Origin: an uncultured Clostridia bacterium
GTDB taxonomy: Bacteria > Bacillota > Clostridia > Oscillospirales > Ruminococcaceae
Direction of reading: 5' to 3'
DNA length: 64,000 nucleotides
NCBI GenBank assembly: GCA_945829235.1
Contig: CALZUA010000003.1
Location: 62,001-126,000, forward strand
Shown: positions 10,324 through 19,716 of the stretch, piece after piece
Numbering within the stretch: position 1 is the stretch's first letter
Layout: the number at the start of each line of letters is the position of its first letter
The notes under the pieces: model-generated
What the model was told of the DNA's origin: nothing
What the model saw: only the letters and a program-made list of their open reading frames with translations
Databases searched by the model: none
Translations under genes and position numbers: made by a program

Positions 10324-11454
10324 TCAATGCTGACCGTTCTCAAAATAATCGGCAACAGTCTTCAAATTCTCGATAATCGGCAAATGTTGCGGGCAAACGC
10401 TCTCGCATTGACCACAGGCGATGCAGTCGCTTGCCTTGCCGAAAATGGTTGCAAGACGGTCGTAGTACTCACCCTGCGGAGTCCAGTCTTTACCCTTGCT
10501 GTCGAGCAAATCGATGTTGTAGAGCGAAAAGTACTTAGGTATAGCGATGTTCATCGGGCAACCCTCGGTGCAATAGGAACAGCCGGTGCAAGGAATAGCG
10601 ATGTTGCTGTTGATAATCGCGGCGGCTTTTTTGACAAGCTCGCGCTCGGTGTCGTTCATCGGGACAAAGTCGCGCATATAGCTCATATTATCGGCAAGCT
10701 GTTCCGGGTTACTCATACCCGAAAGCACCATAAAAACGTTCTCGCAACTAGCCGCAAAGCGGATTGCCCAAGACGGCACGGAAGCGTTCGGGTTGTAGTT
10801 CTTGAGGAGCTTCTCGGCTTCCTCGGGAACATTTGCGAGAGTACCGCCCTTGACGGGTTCCATGACGATAATCTTTTTCCCGTGCTTAACGGCAACCTCG
10901 TGGCACTTGCGCGACTGAACGCCGGCGCTTTCCCAGTCGAGATAGTTTATCTGGAGCTGAACAAAATCCATCTCAGGGTGCTCGGTAAGCACCTTGTCGA
11001 GGAACTCGGCACTGTCGTGGAACGAGAAGCCGATATTTTTGACAAGACCGGCTTTTTTCTTTTCAATCAACCAGTTGAAGCAGTCAAGCTCGGTGTACTT
11101 TTTGTAGTGATCAGCACCGACATCGTGGATAAGATAATAGTCGAAGAAATCAACGCCTGTTCTCTCGAGCTGAGCATTGAACACCTTGTCGCGTTCCTCA
11201 AGCGTGTTGAAAAAGCCCGCGTGGAGCTTTGTGGCGAGGGTGTACTTGTCACGCGGATAACGCGAGGTGAGTGCCGTCTTGACCGCCGCCTCACTCTTGC
11301 CCGCGCAGTACATCAGGGCGGTATCGAAATAGGTGAAACCGTTTTCGATAAATGCGTCCACCATTTTTTTCACCGTTTCAATATCGATATCACCGTCATC
11401 GTTAGGGTTGTTAAGCGGCAACCGCATCAACCCAAATCCAAGTTTTTTTGCCAT
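10324..11454 (-). CDS. aldo/keto reductase with C-terminal ferredoxin-like domain
   Basis: Residues 1-270 form an aldo/keto reductase barrel: GFGLMRLP at the start, FDTALMY with the catalytic Asp/Tyr region, and HDVGAD at the His position. The C-terminal 100 residues carry two 4Fe-4S cysteine clusters (CTGCSYCTEGCP and CIACGQCESVCP). This is the common clostridial fused form; the substrate is unknown. Start at ATG 11452-11454 behind AGAGAGGT. A single-gene unit. Confidence 0.93.
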   Translation of the reverse strand: MAKKLGFGLMRLPLNNPNDDGDIDIETVKKMVDAFIENGFTYFDTALMYCAGKSEAAVKTALTSRYPRDKYTLATKLHAGFFNTLEERDKVFNAQLERTGVDFFDYYLIHDVGADHYKKYTELDCFNWLIEKKKAGLVKNIGFSFHDSAEFLDKVLTEHPEMDFVQLQINYLDWESAGVQSRKCHEVAVKHGKKIIVMEPVKGGTLANVPEEAEKLLKNYNPNASVPSWAIRFAASCENVFMVLSGMSNPEQLADNMSYMRDFVPMNDTERELVKKAAAIINSNIAIPCTGCSYCTEGCPMNIAIPKYFSLYNIDLLDSKGKDWTPQGEYYDRLATIFGKASDCIACGQCESVCPQHLPIIENLKTVADYFENGQH

Positions 11455-11570
11455 ATTTTACCTCTCTTTCACCTGTATAATCAGCGTTGTACACCGAAAA
11501 AACGCGTTTTTGAACAATCCTGTTGCATACGCCGCTTTCGCTTAGCACCACGGATTTTGGTTACATCAAC

Positions 11571-11810
11571 CGTTACCGAGTCCCTCAACAACCACGCAAG
11601 TTCCGCGCAATCATCGCCGACACGTCCCTCAACAACCGCGCAAGTTCCGCGAAATCATCGCTGACACCGTTCCTATAAAACCCACGCAAGCTCCGCGCGC
11701 AATTATTGCCGACACCGTCCCTCAACAACCCCGCAAGTTCCCCGCGCAAACATTGCCGACACCGTCCCTCGACACACGCGCAAGTTCTCCGCGAAATCAT
11801 CGCCGACACC
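11571..11810. repeat. degenerate 44-48 bp tandem repeat, about five copies
   Basis: The landmark G(C/T)CGACAC recurs at 11616, 11660 (as GCTGACAC), 11708, 11755 and 11802. Each is preceded by a CGCAAGTTCC-type core and a TCCCTCAACAACC-type block. Spacings are 44, 48, 47 and 47 bp, not a multiple of three. A short open frame on the minus strand is therefore unlikely to be a gene. The array fills most of the gap between the reductase and thiN. Confidence 0.85.
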
Positions 11811-11816
11811 TAAATT

Positions 11817-12434
11817 TCACTGCTTTTCCGTCACGAGCAAAACCAGCGCCGCCCCGCTATGCGCCGTAATAATCGCGGAATCTCCGACAACCTCGTTGCT
11901 CACCCCAAGCGGAAAATCGTTGGTAAACCGAAGCCGGTCCGCCGGATATTTCACGCCGATTTCGCTTATCACCGCCGAATTTTCCCACGCAAAAACCGAG
12001 AGATAGCCGAAAAATTTCGGGATTTCGCGGGTTTCGTTTTCGAGGAAAAACGCTTGCTCGTTGTCGCCGAAAAGCTCCGCAGAAACGCCGCGCTTTTTCA
12101 GGTTGTAGAGCATCTGGAGATTTGCAAATGTATGGTCAATGCGACCTCCAAGCGCACACAAAAACCGAAGCTCGTCAAAACCGCGTTCCAAAGCGATTTT
12201 TGCGGCAATAAGTGCGTCCGAGTCGTCCTTTTCGGGCGGGAATTTCATCACCTCAACCCCACTTGGAACGGGATTTTCAGCGCTGTCAAAGTCACCGACC
12301 GCCAAATCGGGCAAAATCCCTGCCGCAAGCGCGTAATCCAGCCCCCTGTCCGCCGCGATAACAAAGCCCCCGACAAGCTCCTTCGGGAATTTTTCGCAAG
12401 GCGCGCCGCAAATTATCGTACCAATTTTTCCCAT
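11817..12434 (-). CDS. thiN: thiamine pyrophosphokinase
   Basis: Transfers pyrophosphate from ATP to thiamine to give the cofactor ThDP. The 205-residue protein shows the family motifs: ADRGLDYALAAGI, the acidic metal site VGDFDS, KDDSDALIAA, and LGGRIDHTFANLQ. The C-terminal strands hold the substrate-binding part (NDFPLGVSNE). Start at ATG 12432-12434 behind GGAG. It is the last gene of the long minus-strand housekeeping operon, in the usual place after rsgA, although an rpe gene often found between them is missing. Confidence 0.92.
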   Translation of the reverse strand: MGKIGTIICGAPCEKFPKELVGGFVIAADRGLDYALAAGILPDLAVGDFDSAENPVPSGVEVMKFPPEKDDSDALIAAKIALERGFDELRFLCALGGRIDHTFANLQMLYNLKKRGVSAELFGDNEQAFFLENETREIPKFFGYLSVFAWENSAVISEIGVKYPADRLRFTNDFPLGVSNEVVGDSAIITAHSGAALVLLVTEKQ

Positions 12435-12483
12435 ATCACTCCAAATCTTCCTCAATTAACCAGCTTGCGCTTCACCAATTTAA

Positions 12484-12840
12484 AGCGCCAAATTCCGCCC
12501 AAAATCAGCTGAAAATCACTGCAAACTCGCCGCTTTTTTCGCCTAAACTTTAGTGCGGTAAACCAACAAAATCCGTCCCAAATCAGCTGAAATTCACTGC
12601 AAACCCGCTACTTTTTCGTCCAAACTTTAGCGCAATAAACCGCCAAATTCTGCCCAAAATCAGCTGAAAATCACTGCAAACTCGCCGCTTTTTCGCCCAC
12701 ACTTTAGCGTGGTAAACCAACAAATTTCACCCAAAACCAGCTGAAAATCACTGCAATCTAGCCGCTTCTTCGCCCACACTTTAGCGTGGTAATCCAACAA
12801 ATTCCGCCCATATTCAACTCAAATTCACTGCAAAGTGCTG
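12484..12840. repeat. 77-bp tandem repeat, about 4.5 copies
   Basis: The core CAGCTGAAAATCACTGCAAA recurs at 12506, 12584, 12661, 12738 and (decayed) 12815, giving a period of 78 then 77 bp. Each unit runs through CGCCGCTTTTTCGCC, ACTTTAGCG(T/C) and AACCAACAAATTCCGCCCA. It fills the gap between rsgA and thiN inside the operon. The alternating pyrimidine and purine blocks do not form an obvious hairpin. No open frame spans it. Confidence 0.92.
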
Positions 12841-12908
12841 ATTTTTTCTACGCTTTATCGCAACAAAGTCGCATAGCAATTTAATAAAATCCAATACAAA
12901 ATGCGCAA

Positions 12909-13802
12909 TCAGTACTCCGGTTTCTGTTCCTCAAGCAGCCTGAGGTAGCTGTTATAGCGGCTTTGCGCGATTTTTCCGTCCTCGACTGCCTGCTTAACCG
13001 CACACCCCGTTTCCTTGGCGTGCCGGCAATTTGAAAATCGGCATTCACACCTAAACTCCCGAAACTCCCGAAACGCCAAATCCAGCTCATCGCGCGGTAT
13101 TTCGCAATAATTCTCGACCTCAACCGCCGAAAATCCCGGCGTGTCCGCAACGTAATTCTCGCCGATTTTGAACAGCTCAACCTGCCGCGTTGTATGCCGT
13201 CCGCGTCCGAGTTTTCGGCTTATCTCCGCGGTTTTCAGCGAAAGCTCCGGATAAAGCACGTTCAGCAGGCTGGATTTTCCGACACCCGAGTTCCCCGCAA
13301 ACGCGCAAAATCTCCCCTCAATCAGCGTCCTCACCCGCTCCGCGCCCTCACCCGTCAGGTTGTTCACAACGCACACCGGTATCCCGATTTTCTCGTACAC
13401 CTCGGGCAGTTCCCCCGCGGTATCCAAATCGATTTTCGTAAACACCACAATCGGCTCAATTCCGTTTCCGTCCGCTATCGCAATCAGCTTGTCCAACACA
13501 AAACGATTGATTTTCGGCTCGGCGGTGCTGTTCACAAACACAATTCGGTCAAGATTTGCAAGCGGAGGTCTTGGGAGAAAATTCTTCCTCTCGAAAATCT
13601 CCTCGATAACCGGCTCGGCGTTCTCCGAAACGCTCACCCGCACCCTGTCGCCCGCCGCGGGACTGATTTTTTTGTTGCGGAAAATCCCGCGCGCCGCGCA
13701 CTTCACGTTTTCACCTTTAATATGCCCGTCGAGGGCGTCCGCATAGTAGACGCCCCCGACCGCTTTTGTGATTATTCCGTTAAATTCATAGGAATTGTTC
13801 AT
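12909..13802 (-). CDS. rsgA: ribosome small-subunit-dependent GTPase A
   Basis: Circularly permuted GTPase acting late in 30S subunit maturation. Residues 1-70 form the OB fold. The GTPase motifs come in permuted order: TKID (G4), then GNSGVGKSSLLN (P-loop) and DTPGFSA (G3). The C-terminal zinc domain shows CRFSNCRHAKETGC. At 297 residues it has normal length. The ATG lies 3 nt after the stop of prkC, a coupling typical of the stp-prkC-rsgA set. Confidence 0.96.
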   Translation of the reverse strand: MNNSYEFNGIITKAVGGVYYADALDGHIKGENVKCAARGIFRNKKISPAAGDRVRVSVSENAEPVIEEIFERKNFLPRPPLANLDRIVFVNSTAEPKINRFVLDKLIAIADGNGIEPIVVFTKIDLDTAGELPEVYEKIGIPVCVVNNLTGEGAERVRTLIEGRFCAFAGNSGVGKSSLLNVLYPELSLKTAEISRKLGRGRHTTRQVELFKIGENYVADTPGFSAVEVENYCEIPRDELDLAFREFREFRCECRFSNCRHAKETGCAVKQAVEDGKIAQSRYNSYLRLLEEQKPEY

Positions 13803-13805
13803 CTG

Positions 13806-15962
13806 TTACACCAAAGAAGTATCGCTGTCGGACGAGCTTGAGGATTCAGGCTCGGATTCGCTCGAAGAGTCCGACCTCAACAGCTCGAAGAAAATCAAAC
13901 TGTTCTTGGAAATTTCAGTTATTTCAGCCTTTTCATCGCCCTCGTTGAACTTAATCTTCATCTCAAGATAAACTCCATCGCGTCCCGTTTTGGTTGACAC
14001 AACCTTAATCGCGAAGTATTTCTCCTCGCCGGGCTTGCCCTTGACAGTGTAGTTGATTGTCTTTGAACCGGAAAGACTTACATCGATTGGATTGGTTTCT
14101 CCGTTAAGTTCTCCGTCAACAAAGTATTTAAACTTAAATTCACCCTTAATATTCGTCGGGAGCGTGATATCAATTTCGCACTCCTTCTCGGGGATTTCGC
14201 CCGTGCTGTACGTCAGGATAACCTCGGTGTTAGGCGCAACCTTTTCGCCCTCTTTTATGCTCTGCTCGATTATCTTGCCCTTTTCCTCATCGCTGTCCTT
14301 GGGCTGAAGCTTCGGAATGAGCTTGTACTCGTCACAACGCTTTGTTGCGTCCTCCATCGGCATTCCCACAAGGTTCGGCATATAGAACATCTTATCCGCC
14401 GCGCCGTTGCTTACAACTATTACAACCGTGCTTCCCTGCGGCAGGAACTCGTGCGCCTCGGGAGTTGTCTTGATAACGTGTCCTTCAGCCATATCCTCGC
14501 TGTCCGCGAATGTTTTCTGTACCTTAAATCCATCGCGCTTCAGCGTCTTCTCGGCATTGTCTGCGGTACGTCCCGAAACGTCCTGAATTTCAACCTGCTT
14601 GATGCCCATACTTACCTTGACGTTAACCGTAACGCCCTGCTTAACACGTCTGCCCTCGACAAACTCCTGCTCGAAAATAAAGCCTTCCTTTGCCTCGTTG
14701 TACTCCTGCGTGGGAACAAGCTTCATATACTTACCGTCACCGTACTGAGCAAGTGCCTCGTCCCAAGTCATTCCGACAAGGTTCGGCATATTGAACTCGC
14801 CGCCGTCCGTTACGCTGATTGCTCCGGAGTTGCTCGAATGCGATGAACCGGAGCTTTCCTTGTTACCGAAAGGACCGTTGGCAAGAAGCATCAGTATAAG
14901 GAAAACTGTCGCGATAACAAACGCCGCGCCGACTGCGAAAAGTATCGGGATAAGCGGGCTTCTGCGCTCCTCAACCTCATCGTCATCATCGTAATCATCG
15001 TCGTCATCGTCCTCGTCATAGTCCTCGACAACCATATTCTTACGGCGCTGTTTTTCCTGTTCAACAGCAGGATTTTTGTCGGCAAATTTCGCCGTGCCGT
15101 CCGTTGAATTGTACTTATAATCGAAAACAATACCGGGGTTCTTCTTGAACTCCTCCAAGTCGGTTATCATCTCGCCCGCTGTCTGATAACGAGCGGTCGG
15201 CTCCTTCTGCATCGCGCGAAGAACAATCTGCTCCAAGCCCTCGGGAATTGTGGAGTTAAGCTCGGTGGGCTTCTGCGGGGTGCTCTGCATATGCTTGAGC
15301 GCAATCGCAACCGGCGTGTCGCCATCGTACGGCTTTTTGCCCGTCAGCATCTCGTAAAGCGCAACGCCAACCGAATAAATATCGCTTCGCTCGTCCGTGA
15401 TATCGCCGCGCGCCTGCTCGGGGCTGATGTAGTGAACAGAACCGATTGTCTTCTCGGACATCGTTTTGTTGTTCTCGCGGTTAAAGCGGGCGATGCCGAA
15501 ATCCATCACCTTTATCGTGCCGTCACGCAACAGCATAATGTTCGAGCTTTTTACGTCACGGTGAACAATTCCTCTGTCGTGAGCGTGCTGTAATGCCCGT
15601 AAAATCTGAACGGTGAAATGAACCGCGTCACGCCATTTGAGCACGCCCTGTTGCTCGATGTAATCGGTGAGCGTGATTCCGTCCACATATTCCATAACGA
15701 TAAACTGCACCTTCTCGGTGAAGCCGACATCGTAGATTTTCACGATATTCGGGTGCGAAAGCAACGCAATAGCTTTGCTCTCGTTTCTGAAACGGCGCAA
15801 AAACTCGTCGCTTCCCGCGAACTCGGTTTTTAAGATTTTAACCGCGACAATTCGGTTTTCCTGAATATCTCTCGCGCGGTAAATATCCGCCATTCCGCCG
15901 ACTCCGATAAGCTCAAGAAGCTCATAGCGACCGTCGAGTTTTTTTCCTATGTTGTTATCCAT
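13806..15962 (-). CDS. prkC: PASTA-domain Ser/Thr protein kinase
   Basis: Membrane kinase that senses peptidoglycan fragments and controls cell wall and growth processes. The kinase domain (about 1-270) has GVGGMADIYRA, HRDVKSSNI and MDFGIARF. An acidic run of Asp precedes the single membrane helix (about 335-360). Three PASTA repeats follow (each beginning near MPNLVG, VEIQDVSG, MPNLVG). A C-terminal extension ends in a Ser/Glu/Asp-rich tail, which is less usual. Start at ATG 15960-15962 with AGGAG 13 nt upstream, a rather long spacing. It lies between the phosphatase and rsgA. Confidence 0.95.
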   Translation of the reverse strand: MDNNIGKKLDGRYELLELIGVGGMADIYRARDIQENRIVAVKILKTEFAGSDEFLRRFRNESKAIALLSHPNIVKIYDVGFTEKVQFIVMEYVDGITLTDYIEQQGVLKWRDAVHFTVQILRALQHAHDRGIVHRDVKSSNIMLLRDGTIKVMDFGIARFNRENNKTMSEKTIGSVHYISPEQARGDITDERSDIYSVGVALYEMLTGKKPYDGDTPVAIALKHMQSTPQKPTELNSTIPEGLEQIVLRAMQKEPTARYQTAGEMITDLEEFKKNPGIVFDYKYNSTDGTAKFADKNPAVEQEKQRRKNMVVEDYDEDDDDDDYDDDDEVEERRSPLIPILFAVGAAFVIATVFLILMLLANGPFGNKESSGSSHSSNSGAISVTDGGEFNMPNLVGMTWDEALAQYGDGKYMKLVPTQEYNEAKEGFIFEQEFVEGRRVKQGVTVNVKVSMGIKQVEIQDVSGRTADNAEKTLKRDGFKVQKTFADSEDMAEGHVIKTTPEAHEFLPQGSTVVIVVSNGAADKMFYMPNLVGMPMEDATKRCDEYKLIPKLQPKDSDEEKGKIIEQSIKEGEKVAPNTEVILTYSTGEIPEKECEIDITLPTNIKGEFKFKYFVDGELNGETNPIDVSLSGSKTINYTVKGKPGEEKYFAIKVVSTKTGRDGVYLEMKIKFNEGDEKAEITEISKNSLIFFELLRSDSSSESEPESSSSSDSDTSLV

Positions 15963-16123
15963 AAAAAATGAAATTCTCCTCTGCAACAAATGAAGCTAAT
16001 TCGATACCTAAATAAATATAAAACTCCAACTTACATAATAACATACAATCGGCAAAAAGTCAATTGCCGAATTTGCACAAAAAAACGCACGATGCAAGCT
16101 GTTATCTGCACAAAACCGCTAAA

Positions 16124-16861
16124 TCACAGCGTGATAAAAGCAACGGAAACGTTGTCGTGACCGCCCTTTGAGTTCGCGTAATCGACAAGATTTGAACAAC
16201 ACTCCGACTGTTCCGAATCGAAGCAGATATCGAGAATATCGAGGTCGTCACCGTAGGACGAAAGCCCGTCACTGCACAACAAAAGCATATCGCCCTTGTT
16301 CAAATTCAGCTCAAAATAATCCGGCGTAACCTCTTCCTCAGCACCGATTGCGCGGGTGATTTTATTGCGCTCGGGGTGAACGCGCGCCTGCTCAGCCGTT
16401 ATCTGACCGCGCTCCACAAGCTCACGAACGTGCGAGTGGTCCTTGGTTATCTGCCGAATGCACTCATCATCGCCGTCCGTGAAAAGCTGATAGGCACGAC
16501 TGTCGCCGACATTTACGATGTAAGCAGTTCCGTCCGCGACAATTGCCGCAACGCAGGTTGTACCCATAATCTCGTTTCCGTGCTCCTCAGCCGCCGCGCG
16601 AACCATATTGTTAGCCGCAACTATCGAGGTTACAAGCAGGTTTCTTATGGAATTTCTTCCCATATTTTCCCTGTAATTTTCCAAAATTCTTCCCGAAACA
16701 ACGTCCACGGCAATCCTGCTTGCAAGCCCGCCGCGGCTCTCACCGCCCATTCCATCGCACAAAACGGCGGCGCAAACGTTCGCGCCGAGCATTTCACCCC
16801 ACACGTTGTCCTGATTTTCGGCTCTCTCAAGCCCAATATCCGTTTTTGAGTAAATATTCAA
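16124..16861 (-). CDS. stp: PP2C-type Ser/Thr phosphatase, partner of PrkC
   Basis: Metal-dependent phosphatase that reverses PrkC phosphorylation. Motifs: ENQDN near residue 15, LCDGMGG, GDSRAY, and GHDNVSVAFI at the C-terminus. Length 245 residues is normal. Start is TTG at 16859-16861, placed behind GAAGGTGAT; no ATG exists at this position. It precedes prkC in the operon. Confidence 0.95.
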   Translation of the reverse strand: MNIYSKTDIGLERAENQDNVWGEMLGANVCAAVLCDGMGGESRGGLASRIAVDVVSGRILENYRENMGRNSIRNLLVTSIVAANNMVRAAAEEHGNEIMGTTCVAAIVADGTAYIVNVGDSRAYQLFTDGDDECIRQITKDHSHVRELVERGQITAEQARVHPERNKITRAIGAEEEVTPDYFELNLNKGDMLLLCSDGLSSYGDDLDILDICFDSEQSECCSNLVDYANSKGGHDNVSVAFITL

Positions 16862-16960
16862 AATATCACCTTCTAACCGTCATACTTGCACACTTTTTCG
16901 CCACCGGATAATGCCGGAGGTGATTTTTTACCCGCAAGCGACAAATCTATACAACAAATT

Positions 16961-17980
16961 TTATTCGTCTTTGCTGTCCCGCCGAAGTTGCCCGCAAGCC
17001 GCGTTGATATCGGCACCGAGCGTTCGCCGAACGGTCGCGTTCAGCCCCGCGTTCGTGAGATACCGCTGAAATCGCTCTACATAAGGACTTTTCTTGAAGC
17101 TACGCTCGCGCACCTCGTTTATCGGTATCAGATTTATGTGGCAATTTTTGCCGCCAAGTAGCGATATAAGCTCTTTCGCGGAGCTTTCGTCATCGTTCAC
17201 GCCCTCGATAAGCGAGTACTCAAAGCTGATTCGCCGACCGGTTGCCGCGAAATAGTCGTCACACGCGGTCATAAGCGTTTTCAGCGGGAATTTTTTGTTT
17301 ATCGGCATAATCTCAGAGCGCTTCGCATCGGTTGCCGCGTGGAGCGACACGGAGAGCGTCACGCCGAGTTTCAGCTTCGCCAAATCGTAGATTTTATCGA
17401 CAACTCCGCACGTTGACAGCGAAACGCGCCGCAGGCTGAAGCCGCTTTCCTCGAGGATTTGGATGAATTTCATCACGTTGTCGAAGTTGTCGAGCGGCTC
17501 GCCGATGCCCATCAGGACAATGCTGTCGAGGGTTTTGCCGCTGTCGCGCTCGCTTTCGTACATCTGCCCGAGCATCTCGGACGGCTCGAGATTTCTCACC
17601 CAGCCCGCCAGCGTTGACGCGCAGAATTTGCAACCCATTTTACAGCCGACCTGCGTGGATACACAAAGCGCCGCACCGTGCTTGTAGTCCATCAGCACGC
17701 TCTCAACCGCCTCGCCGTCCGGAAGCCCATACAGATATTTTACAGTATTATCTATCTTGCTTACAAGTCTTTTTTTAACATTTAGGCGATTTAAACAAAA
17801 TTTCTCCGATAATTCGGCACGAAATTGTGCAGAAAGATTACTCATCTGCTCGAAATCGGTTACTTTTTTGACGTGCAACCAATCGAAAATCTGCTTTGCA
17901 CGAAATTTTTTCTCGCCCATTTCGAGAATTTTCTCGGTTAACTCCCCAAAATTCAGCGATAATATATCAATTTTATCCAT
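16961..17980 (-). CDS. rlmN: 23S rRNA/tRNA adenine-C2 methyltransferase
   Basis: Radical SAM enzyme that methylates A2503 of 23S rRNA and some tRNAs. The cluster motif CKMGCKFC is present (near residue 113-120), together with GIGEPLDN and the C-terminal catalytic Cys in NAACGQL. Length 339 residues is typical. Start at ATG 17978-17980 behind GAGGAA. The gap upstream (17981-18378) is filled by AT-rich repeats. Confidence 0.96.
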   Translation of the reverse strand: MDKIDILSLNFGELTEKILEMGEKKFRAKQIFDWLHVKKVTDFEQMSNLSAQFRAELSEKFCLNRLNVKKRLVSKIDNTVKYLYGLPDGEAVESVLMDYKHGAALCVSTQVGCKMGCKFCASTLAGWVRNLEPSEMLGQMYESERDSGKTLDSIVLMGIGEPLDNFDNVMKFIQILEESGFSLRRVSLSTCGVVDKIYDLAKLKLGVTLSVSLHAATDAKRSEIMPINKKFPLKTLMTACDDYFAATGRRISFEYSLIEGVNDDESSAKELISLLGGKNCHINLIPINEVRERSFKKSPYVERFQRYLTNAGLNATVRRTLGADINAACGQLRRDSKDE

Positions 17981-17989
17981 AATTTTTCC

Positions 17990-18378
17990 TCAAAAATTGC
18001 GGTGTTTTTCGGTTAGAAAATCGGCGAAAAAATTACCTCGAAAATAACCCAAAATTTACCCTAAATTCAAGCCAAAAATTCACCTAAAAAATTGCCCGAA
18101 AATCAGCTCAAAAAATGTCCCGAAAAACAGCCCGAAATTACCCCAAAAATCGGTGTATTTTTTCGATAAAATTAAATTGCGTAAAGCCGCACTGTAAAGC
18201 GATATTTTCGGGATAATAGCGTTCTAAAATTCGGTAAAAAAATCGACCAAAAATATACGTTCAAAAACGCCCCTAAAATTACCCTAAAATTGCCTCCGAA
18301 ATTAACCTCAAAATTAACCCCAAAAACAACCCGAAATTAGCCCTAAAATTAACGCAAATTTCAGCCCGAAAATTACCC
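17990..18378. repeat. AT-rich degenerate short repeats between rsmB and rlmN
   Basis: About 390 bp with no gene. It consists of many imperfect copies of a 10-13 bp unit close to CC(C/T)AAAATTA, for example around 18060-18145 and 18270-18370, with a more ordinary stretch between. Copy lengths vary, so it is a decayed microsatellite-like array rather than a clean tandem repeat. Confidence 0.75.
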
Positions 18379-19698
18379 CTATTTTATGCGTCTGAATGCG
18401 GCTGTAAAAAAGCCGTCGCCGCCGTCTTTTTCGGGGAAAAATGTTCGCGTGGGACTGTTCTCGGCGGTGTCGTAGGGAATGGTCTGAACAATCGGCGAAA
18501 ACTCGGGGTGATTTTCCGCAAAATCGCGGGCAACCTCGTCGTTTTCCGCACGGGACAGCGTGCAGGTTGAGTAAACAAGAGTGCCGCCCTCCCTGACATA
18601 GCGCGCGGAAACCTCCAAAATGGCTCTCTGAAGCCGCGGAAGCTCCTCGAACTCCTCCTCGGTTTTGTACTTTATCTCGGGCTTGCGACGGATTACCCCC
18701 AGCCCCGAGCACGGCACGTCACACAGCACCCTGTCCGCAAGCGGCAGCTCCTCGGAAAATTTCACGGCGTTGTTCTGCCGCGGCTCGACAATCCGCAGTC
18801 CCAAGCGCTTTGCGCCCTCAGCGATAAGGTTCACGCGCCCGTCGTACAGGTCGAGGCTCAGCACGCGCCCGTTGTTGCCCATCAGCTCCGCCATTGTAAA
18901 CGTTTTCCCGCCGGGTGCCGCGCAGATATCGATGACCGTTTCGTTCACAATCGGTCTAAGCGTCAAACAACAAAGCTGGCTTGACACGTCCTGAACGTGG
19001 AAAAGTCCCGCCTTGAACGAGTCGAGTTTCTCGATTTCGCCCGCTTTTTCCAGACGTATGCACCCGTTAAGGCGCGGGTTTCGCTCCGCTTTCACGCCCT
19101 CTTTTTTCAGCAAATTCACCAATTCGTCATCGGTAATTTTGGTGGAATTTACCCTCGCGTACAACGGCGGAGCGCCCAGCGACGCTTCCATCGCCTTCAC
19201 CGCGTTCTCCTCACCGTACTCCCTGAGCCACTTCGCGGCTATCCACTCGGGGCAGGAGTATTTCAGCGAGAGCTTTTTCACCTCGTCAAGTCCCTCAAAA
19301 CTGATTTTTTTGCCGTTTCTGATAAAACTCCGCAACATTCCATTCACAAAGCCCTCAGCACCGAACGCTTTCAGCTTTCTGCACAGCTTCACGCTCTCAT
19401 TCACCGCCGCGCTTTCCGGCACGGACGGCATATAAAGCAACTGATAAAACCCCGCGCGAAGCACCGCGACAGCCTCTTTTTCCAGCTTGCGAAACGGGAT
19501 TCTGCTGTTTTGCTCGATGATGTAATCGAGCGTCAGGCGGCGCTCCGTCACGCCGTAAAACAGTGCCGCCGCAAATGCCTTTTCGCGCTCCGAAAGTCCT
19601 TGCTCGGAAAGCGCGTTGTCAAGCAGAATATTTGAATAGGACGCGTTGCTTTCCAGCTTCAGAAGCAACTTCACCGCGGTTAAACGAGCGTCTGACAT
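18379..19698 (-). CDS. rsmB: 16S rRNA m5C967 methyltransferase
   Basis: Methylates C967 of 16S rRNA. Residues 1-140 form the NusB-like RNA-binding domain. The catalytic domain has CAAPGGKTF for SAM binding, the CDVPCSGLG motif and the nucleophilic Cys in YSTCTL. Length 439 residues fits the family. Start at ATG 19696-19698 behind GGAGTG. It follows fmt, as in many Firmicutes. Confidence 0.95.
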   Translation of the reverse strand: MSDARLTAVKLLLKLESNASYSNILLDNALSEQGLSEREKAFAAALFYGVTERRLTLDYIIEQNSRIPFRKLEKEAVAVLRAGFYQLLYMPSVPESAAVNESVKLCRKLKAFGAEGFVNGMLRSFIRNGKKISFEGLDEVKKLSLKYSCPEWIAAKWLREYGEENAVKAMEASLGAPPLYARVNSTKITDDELVNLLKKEGVKAERNPRLNGCIRLEKAGEIEKLDSFKAGLFHVQDVSSQLCCLTLRPIVNETVIDICAAPGGKTFTMAELMGNNGRVLSLDLYDGRVNLIAEGAKRLGLRIVEPRQNNAVKFSEELPLADRVLCDVPCSGLGVIRRKPEIKYKTEEEFEELPRLQRAILEVSARYVREGGTLVYSTCTLSRAENDEVARDFAENHPEFSPIVQTIPYDTAENSPTRTFFPEKDGGDGFFTAAFRRIK

Positions 19699-19716
19699 AA
19701 AATTTCACTCCGTTTT

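Noticed and set aside
10327-11664. 445-codon plus-strand frame
   Set aside because: It is the mirror of the aldo/keto reductase gene, whose motifs and ribosome site are clear; the plus-strand protein has no recognisable features.
11585-11809. 74-codon minus-strand frame in the repeat array
   Set aside because: It consists of repeats with periods of 44-48 bp that are not multiples of three, so the reading shifts between copies; no ribosome site.
12484-12840. Possible CRISPR array
   Set aside because: The whole 77-bp unit is repeated with no unique spacers, and there are no cas genes.
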